Shown here piece by piece: positions 59,416 through 64,000 of a stretch of 64,000 bases of DNA. Position 1 is the first letter of the stretch. Each line of letters opens with the position of its first letter. The DNA is from Prevotella sp. UBA2711 (GTDB taxonomy: Bacteria; Bacteroidota; Bacteroidia; Bacteroidales; Bacteroidaceae), in assembly GCA_002354095.1 (NCBI GenBank), contig DEKX01000018.1:1-64000 (forward strand), in the 5' to 3' direction. Both the position numbers and the translations under genes were made by a program. The notes below the pieces were generated by a model. That model was not told the DNA's origin and did no database searches. It saw only the letters and a program-made list of their open reading frames with translations.

Positions 59416-59865
59416 TTATGCTTTTTGGATAGGCTGTAGGTCCTTGATAAGTGTTAAGATGTTGTGACCGTCAACGCGTTCGTAACTCACGGAATCCATA
59501 ATCTTTCGTACTAGATAGATGCCAAGTCCTCCGATAGGCCGTTCTTCGGCACTGAGGGTGATGTCAGCATCCTCTTGTTGCGTAGGATCAAACGGAATGC
59601 CGCTATCGGAAATAATAAACTTGATGTATTGGGGAGTATAGCTGGCATCAATGTCAACCGTTCCCTTGCCTCCTTGATAGGCATAGAGAACAACATTGGT
59701 CGCAGCTTCTTCCAGAGCAAGGTTGATACTTGCTACAAGAGCCATATCAACACCTGCTTCTTCGCACACCGTATCAACGAACTCTGGGAGCTTTGACAGC
59801 TCCTCCACTTCGTTCTTGATAGTCAGGCGATGTGACTTTGTATCGGGGGCCTGTTGACTTTCCAT
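59416..59865 (-). CDS. RsbW-like anti-sigma/serine kinase (HATPase_c_2)
   Basis: The 149 residues form a GHKL ATPase: N-box LALEEAATNVVLYAY, G1 box ISDSGIPFDP, G2 region GGLGIYLVRKIMDSVSYE. It lacks a histidine-kinase dimerisation domain, matching the RsbW/SpoIIAB serine kinase group that phosphorylates STAS antagonists. It is first gene of a leftward operon with two STAS genes, an alarmone synthetase and a LuxR gene. No SigB-type sigma factor is nearby, so the target it sequesters is unknown. A -7 element TATCTTTG (59899-59892) overlaps the terminator just upstream. The 84-bp gap before the STAS gene shows nothing notable. Confidence 0.9.
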   Translation of the reverse strand: MESQQAPDTKSHRLTIKNEVEELSKLPEFVDTVCEEAGVDMALVASINLALEEAATNVVLYAYQGGKGTVDIDASYTPQYIKFIISDSGIPFDPTQQEDADITLSAEERPIGGLGIYLVRKIMDSVSYERVDGHNILTLIKDLQPIQKA

Positions 59866-59900
59866 GAGACATACATCTATTTAAAACAGTGCAAAGATAC

Positions 59901-59940
59901 AAAAAAAATGGCAATCCGTTAAAAGATTGCCATTTTTTTT
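59901..59940 (-). terminator. Terminator of the decarboxylase operon
   Basis: A perfect 16-bp stem (59901-59916 with 59925-59940) has an 8-base loop. The outer eight pairs are A/T, so it ends in a T8 tract on the minus strand, 13 bp after the beta-subunit stop. The next promoter's -7 element starts right after it. Confidence 0.9.
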
Positions 59941-59952
59941 GCAATTACTGCC

Positions 59953-61104
59953 TTATGATAAGAATCCGAGTAGGGCACCAGCTGCTACTGCGGAGCCGAT
60001 AACACCAGCTACATTGGGCCCCATAGCATGCATCAGCAGGTAGTTATGACGGTCGTATTCCAAACCGAGGTTGTTGGAGATACGGGCTGCCATTGGAACA
60101 GCACTTACACCTGCATTACCAATCAGCGGGTTCAGTTTCTTATCCTTCGGCAGGAAGAGGTTCATAATCTTTACAAAACATACACCACTCATGGTTGCAA
60201 TAATAAATGCACCAGCACCAATCATGAAGATATAAATGGTATTCATGGTGAGGAATTCAGATGCCTGTGTTGAGCAACCTACAGTTAATCCCAAAAGCAT
60301 GACTACAATATCATTCAGGGCTGCACCAGCAGTCTTGGCCAGACGGGTAGTCTTGCCCGACTCTTTAAGCAGATTGCCAAAGAAGAGCATGCCTAACAAC
60401 GGAAGGCCAGAAGGTACGATAAATGTTGTCAAAAGCAGTCCGATAATGGGGAATAAAATACGTTCAGTCTGTGATACCTCGCGTGCGGGCTTCATCTTGA
60501 TAACGCGCTCCTTTTTAGTGGTAAGCAGGCGCATCAATGGCGGCTGAATCAGCGGTACCAGTGCCATATAGCTATAGGCACATACGGCTATAGCTCCCAT
60601 CAGATTGGGGGAAAGTTTGCTGGAGAGGAAGATGGCGGTAGGACCGTCGGCACCTCCGATGATAGCAATACCTGCAGCCTGATTGGGCTCGAAGCCCAAA
60701 GCCAAAGCAAACATATAGGCACCGAAGATACCAAACTGGGCAGCAGCGCCAATCAGCATCAGTTTAGGATTAGCCAAAAGAGCCGAGAAGTCGGTCATGG
60801 CTCCGATACCCAGGAAGATGAGTGGCGGATACCAACCTTGGCGCACACCTTGATAGAAAATATTCAGGACAGAGTTGTCTTCGTACAGACCTATCTCCAG
60901 TCCGGCATCGGCACGGAATGGAATATTACCCAGTATGATTCCTAAGCCGATGGGTACCAACAGCAGGGGCTCAAAGTCTTTCTTGATGGCAAGCCATATA
61001 AAGAGTGCACCAACTGCTATCATGATGAGATTTCCTGCCGTAGCATTGGCAAAACCTGTGTAGGTCAGGAACTCATTGAAGTTTTCTACGATAAATTGCC
61101 ACAT
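59953..61104 (-). CDS. Na+-translocating decarboxylase beta subunit (OadB/MmdB family)
   Basis: The 383 residues have about nine to eleven membrane helices. Family signatures: GVRQGWYPPLIFLGIGAMTDF, IGGADGPTAIF (the sodium-site Asp region) and GNAGVSAVPMAARISNNLG. It couples decarboxylation of carboxybiotin to Na+ export across the inner membrane. In Bacteroidota this set usually belongs to methylmalonyl-CoA decarboxylase of the succinate-to-propionate route. The RBS comes from a short A/G repeat array just upstream. Confidence 0.94.
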   Translation of the reverse strand: MWQFIVENFNEFLTYTGFANATAGNLIMIAVGALFIWLAIKKDFEPLLLVPIGLGIILGNIPFRADAGLEIGLYEDNSVLNIFYQGVRQGWYPPLIFLGIGAMTDFSALLANPKLMLIGAAAQFGIFGAYMFALALGFEPNQAAGIAIIGGADGPTAIFLSSKLSPNLMGAIAVCAYSYMALVPLIQPPLMRLLTTKKERVIKMKPAREVSQTERILFPIIGLLLTTFIVPSGLPLLGMLFFGNLLKESGKTTRLAKTAGAALNDIVVMLLGLTVGCSTQASEFLTMNTIYIFMIGAGAFIIATMSGVCFVKIMNLFLPKDKKLNPLIGNAGVSAVPMAARISNNLGLEYDRHNYLLMHAMGPNVAGVIGSAVAAGALLGFLS

Positions 61105-61107
61105 AGC

Positions 61108-61138
61108 CTTTTTACTTTTTTACCCTTTTACCTTTATC
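61108..61138 (-). repeat. Short T/C-rich repeat array before the beta-subunit gene
   Basis: On the plus strand CTTTTTA, CTTTTTTA, CCCTTTTA, CCTTTAT units of 7-8 bases fill the 29-bp gap. On the message it reads GGTAAAAGGGTAAAAAAG, which supplies an AAAGG-type ribosome-binding site. Confidence 0.65.
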
Positions 61139-61589
61139 CGATGGTCAGCAATACTGCACCTTCCATGACGGCATCTCCTTGATTGACAGCGACAGATGTT
61201 ACCGTACCGGCATATTCTGCTTCGATGTTGTTCTGCATCTTCATGGCCTCCAGTACGACAACGGTGTCGCCCACGGCAACGGTATCTCCCACTTTGACAT
61301 TGACACTCGTGATAGTGCCTGGCAGAGGAGCCTTTTGTGCGTTACCGGCACCAGCGGGAGCGGCAGCCTGAACAGGAGCTGCTGCGGCAGCAGGGGCAGC
61401 AGTGGCTACGGGTTTGGGCGCTTCCACCTTAGGCTTGACGATGGTCGGGTGCTTGGCAGCATTAATGGGCTGCTGCAGTTCTACCTCAAACGGAATGCCA
61501 TTGACATTAACTTTCGCGATGTTGCCTTCTACTTCCTCGATTTCTACTTCGTAGTCAACACCTTGTACTTTATATTGATACTTGCTCAT
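61134..61589 (-). CDS. Biotin carboxyl carrier subunit of the decarboxylase
   Basis: The 151 residues have three parts. An N-terminal beta region (MSKYQYKVQGVDYEVEIEEV) is followed by an Ala/Pro linker (about 55-85, APAAAAAPVQAAAPAGAG), then a biotinyl domain with the biotin attachment site EAMKMQNN (Lys in AMKM) and paired GD motifs. It carries CO2 from the carboxyltransferase to the membrane beta subunit. It lies between the gamma-like and beta subunit genes. Confidence 0.95.
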   Translation of the reverse strand: MSKYQYKVQGVDYEVEIEEVEGNIAKVNVNGIPFEVELQQPINAAKHPTIVKPKVEAPKPVATAAPAAAAAPVQAAAPAGAGNAQKAPLPGTITSVNVKVGDTVAVGDTVVVLEAMKMQNNIEAEYAGTVTSVAVNQGDAVMEGAVLLTIG

Positions 61590-61592
61590 ATC

Positions 61593-61620
61593 TATAAACT
61601 CTAAACATTAAACTCTAAAC
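61593..61620 (-). repeat. Heptamer direct-repeat array between gamma and biotin subunit genes
   Basis: On the plus strand TATAAAC (61593), TCTAAAC (61600), ATTAAAC (61607) and TCTAAAC (61614): four units of exactly 7 bp. It occupies nearly the whole gap between the two genes. Its unit length matches the arrays inside fmt and ccsBA but its sequence differs. Confidence 0.85.
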
Positions 61621-61621
61621 T

Positions 61622-62659
61622 TTATTTCAATTCTGGCCCAGTGGGGATATGTTGTCCCTGGTGGGTCGTTGGCAGTAAGGGCTCGTGGAAATGAGTCATC
61701 TGACTGTATTCGTCATCCCATCCTGTATCGTGATGCTTGATGGTGATAACGCCACTCTCCACATCGTGCACATTGTCGCGATACTGCTGCAGCGCCATAC
61801 CGATAACAGCCATATAGACCTCACGGTCAATACCCTTGGTGTCAAAGCCTTCTTTCAGGATAATTCCTGTCTTATGACCGACCTCAATGGTCTTCTCCAC
61901 CGTCTTGGTGATAGGTTTGATAGGCTGGGTATTAATGACTTTCTTGGCAGTTTCCTGATGGCGCATAAACATACCGAAGAGCGTAAAGAAAATCCATAGC
62001 AAAGCCAAACAGAGAAAAACGATGCCCATAGCCATGATGGTCATGGCAATTCCATATGGGTCTTCACGCTTGAACTTCTCAATTTTCGATTCGCTGACGG
62101 TGGTAATATTATGAATACCAGCCGTTACGCGGTCATCAGACTTCACTTCCCAATCAGCAGGAGTTCCATTGTAGGCGACACGGGCAAACGATTGGTCAAC
62201 GGCCAGAACAGGAACCGTTACGGAGTCAATGAGCTGTGTTGCATTACCGTTGTAAAGTGCGATCCAAGTAGGTTTTGTAGGATCTACTTTCACTGCGAGA
62301 TGCAGTGAACCTTTTGTCGGCTCGCTGTTAAGTTGGAGTACGATGAGTTGTCGTCCGCTGAGGTTTGTGCGTACATCGCCGTTAGGAATCTGGCTCATGC
62401 GCTTCATGCGCTCTGGGACGCTCATCGATTTGTCAAGTACGGAACGGTCGGTTGTCAGATACATGCCGCGTATGTTGTATGTGGAGTGCGAAATATTAGC
62501 AATCTCCACCCATGCATGACGCGTTCCGCATTCATCAATCAGGCTCGACTCGTTTTTTGTCATCACCTCGTTCAACTTGATGCTGGCGTCCATCTGGGCC
62601 ATCGTCGGTTGTGAGGCAAGGAACAGGAGTGAACCTAAAAGGATTCCGATTTTTTTCAT
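61622..62659 (-). CDS. OadG-like gamma subunit with N-terminal lamin-tail domain
   Basis: The 345 residues have a signal peptide (cleavage near TMA-Q). A lamin-tail-like beta-sandwich (about 25-175, IKLNEVMTKNESSLIDECGT, WVEIANISHSTYNIRG, YLTTDRS) is followed by one membrane helix (about 205-235, AMGIVFLCLALLWIFFTLFG) of the OadG type. A cytosolic C-terminal tail with KHHDTGWDDEYSQM ends the protein. It probably anchors or assembles the decarboxylase complex. The fusion of a lamin-tail domain to OadG is a Bacteroidota arrangement. The carboxyltransferase subunit gene (mmdA), often adjacent, is not in the window. Confidence 0.85.
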   Translation of the reverse strand: MKKIGILLGSLLFLASQPTMAQMDASIKLNEVMTKNESSLIDECGTRHAWVEIANISHSTYNIRGMYLTTDRSVLDKSMSVPERMKRMSQIPNGDVRTNLSGRQLIVLQLNSEPTKGSLHLAVKVDPTKPTWIALYNGNATQLIDSVTVPVLAVDQSFARVAYNGTPADWEVKSDDRVTAGIHNITTVSESKIEKFKREDPYGIAMTIMAMGIVFLCLALLWIFFTLFGMFMRHQETAKKVINTQPIKPITKTVEKTIEVGHKTGIILKEGFDTKGIDREVYMAVIGMALQQYRDNVHDVESGVITIKHHDTGWDDEYSQMTHFHEPLLPTTHQGQHIPTGPELK

Positions 62660-62695
62660 TTGTTGTTTGTATTATTATATTTGTTTTTTTCTTAA

Positions 62696-64000
62696 TTATC
62701 CACAGAAGAACAGCACGATAATCTGTGCCGTGAAGATGCGGAGGAACATGGAGAGCGGATAAACCGTCGAGTATCCTACGGCAGGGGCTTCCTTCGAGCA
62801 CACAGAGTTAGCGTATGCAAGGGCGGGGGGGTCGGTGTATGTACCGGCTATCATACCCATAATGGTGAAGTAATTGAACTTGAACTTCAGACGGGCGATA
62901 GGACCTACTATCAGAATGGGGATAGTGGTAATCAGGAAACCAGTGAACACATAGAGCAATCCGTCGCCCTCTACCACCGTCTCAAAGAAGTTGGCACCAG
63001 CCTTGATTCCCACACTGGCTAAGAAGAGCACCAAACCGATTTCGCGCAACATCATATTGGCTGATGTCGTGGTGTAGGTTACCAGATGTATCTTATAGCC
63101 ATAGCGGCCGATGAGGATAGCAATGATGAGTGGTCCTCCGGCGATACCCAGTTTCATAGGAACAGGCATTCCCGGTATAGCGATGGGCAGTGAGCCGAAG
63201 ATGATACCAATGATGATTCCGACGAAGATAGTAGCAATGTTAGGAGCGTTCAGACGACGGATGGAGTTACCCATCTTGCTGGCTACGCGGTCTGCAGCAT
63301 CCTCCGGACCTACTACCATGATCTTATCGCCTACCTGAAGGGGCAGCGACGGGGTGGCAAAGATGTCCATACCCTGACGGGTGATACGCGTCACGTTGAC
63401 ACCATATACACTGGAGAAGTGCATGGAACCAAGGGTCTTACCATTGATTTTGGGATTGGTGATGAGGATGCGTTTCGAAACAAGGGGCTGGTCAGACTGT
63501 TCGAAGTCGATGTCCAGTTTCGGACCGATAAATGCCATGATGGCTTCCTGGTCGGCTTCTGCACAGACGATGAGCATTTGGTCGCCCATGTGGAAAATAG
63601 TGTCACGATTAGGGATACAGAGTTCTCCCTCATGTACGAGGCGCGATACCACAAAGTCACGATTCAGGAAGTTGTGTACCTGCAACAGCGTCTTGCCTTC
63701 CAAGTATTTGTTGGTCACCTCCAAGTGCATCTTATAAGGCTTCTTGTTGGTGTTGGCCTCGTTCATGGCATTCAGTTCTTGCTCTTCCTGCTCCACCTTC
63801 ACCCTGCATATATACCTTATTAATATAGTAGCACCAATGATGCCCAGCACACCTAACGGATAGGCACAAGCGTAAGCCGAAGCGATATGCGGACCTTTGC
63901 CCTGTCCGAAGACCGTGCTCAATGCTTCATTGGCAGCACCAAGACCTGGGGTGTTCGTTACAGCACCGTAGAGAGTACCCACCATCATAGGAAGGTTCTC
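62696..64000 (-). CDS. AspT/YidE-YbjL-type transporter, N-terminus truncated by window
   Basis: The frame is open to the window edge (435 residues present). It begins inside a membrane repeat (VGTLYGAVTNTPGLGAANEA, the AspT duplication motif). Two RCK_C domains (about 90-175 and 180-260, VGDKIMVVGPEDAADRV) follow, then a second membrane half containing the duplicate motif GMIAGTYTDPPALAYA. The family includes the aspartate:alanine exchanger AspT and YidE/YbjL. It lies 36 bp upstream of the OadG-like gene on the same strand, suggesting co-transcription. Substrate unknown. Confidence 0.9.
   Translation of the reverse strand, partial: ENLPMMVGTLYGAVTNTPGLGAANEALSTVFGQGKGPHIASAYACAYPLGVLGIIGATILIRYICRVKVEQEEQELNAMNEANTNKKPYKMHLEVTNKYLEGKTLLQVHNFLNRDFVVSRLVHEGELCIPNRDTIFHMGDQMLIVCAEADQEAIMAFIGPKLDIDFEQSDQPLVSKRILITNPKINGKTLGSMHFSSVYGVNVTRITRQGMDIFATPSLPLQVGDKIMVVGPEDAADRVASKMGNSIRRLNAPNIATIFVGIIIGIIFGSLPIAIPGMPVPMKLGIAGGPLIIAILIGRYGYKIHLVTYTTTSANMMLREIGLVLFLASVGIKAGANFFETVVEGDGLLYVFTGFLITTIPILIVGPIARLKFKFNYFTIMGMIAGTYTDPPALAYANSVCSKEAPAVGYSTVYPLSMFLRIFTAQIIVLFFCG

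Overview
The window looks like a chromosome segment from a gut or rumen Bacteroidota, most likely a Prevotella-type genus (Prevotella/Segatella/Xylanibacter). The evidence is SusC/SusD transport genes, many Bacteroidota promoters of the form TTTG-N19/20-TAnnTTTG, a GT4/GH57/GH133 glycogen cluster, a Na+-pumping decarboxylase and weak Shine-Dalgarno sites. I see no rRNA, tRNA, CRISPR array, transposase or prophage. Genus and species are inferred.

Layout. 1-2.8 kb: end of gap, then luxS-miaA-lipid kinase. 2.8-8.4 kb: a Crp/Fnr regulator divergent from a three-gene glycogen operon (debranching enzyme, GT4 synthase, GH57 amylase). 8.5-25.4 kb: a plant cell wall (pectin-type) utilisation locus. 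Its leftward arm is a BNR propeller protein, an esterase and a GH3 enzyme; the rightward arm is SusC, SusD and a surface lipoprotein; a second leftward pair is a GH28-GH105 fusion enzyme and a PL1 pectate lyase, with a small XRE-type regulator beside it. Between the two divergent arms lies a 369-bp segment flanked by ~55-bp inverted repeats. It carries the susC promoter, a LacI-type palindrome and a flavin reductase remnant. 25.5-32.1 kb: a complete trp operon (trpB-E-G-D-C-F-A, leftward) with a WWW leader peptide and attenuator. 32.1-33.7 kb: thioesterase, a probable small RNA and a ROK glucokinase.

33.8-41.7 kb: a tightly packed rightward operon (LysE-type exporter, DUF4924-like protein, rfbD, prfC, tsaC, ClC channel, fmt, a 43-residue ORF, rpe). 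41.8-46.4 kb: ECF sigma factor, rfbA, a conserved hypothetical, a coiled-coil protein, zapA and rny. 46.4-49 kb: oxidoreductase and Rid/chorismatase-like protein. 49-55.9 kb: porin, imelysin, di-haem lipoprotein and a CcsBA cytochrome c maturation fusion, read as an iron/redox locus. 56-59.9 kb: a RIC-hemerythrin/LuxR fusion facing an operon of RsbW-like kinase, two STAS proteins (one frameshifted), a small alarmone synthetase and a LuxR protein. 60-64 kb: decarboxylase beta, biotin and gamma subunits, then a truncated AspT-type transporter.

Non-coding structure is unusually rich. Two intergenic regions hold triplets of 22-bp direct repeats: the sequence differs from triplet to triplet, but the period and copy number stay the same. 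Arrays of 7- or 8-bp units lie between operon genes, and two of the 7-bp arrays lie inside reading frames (fmt and ccsBA). These arrays, the inverted-repeat switch candidate and the partner-switching/alarmone operon are the parts most worth pursuing.
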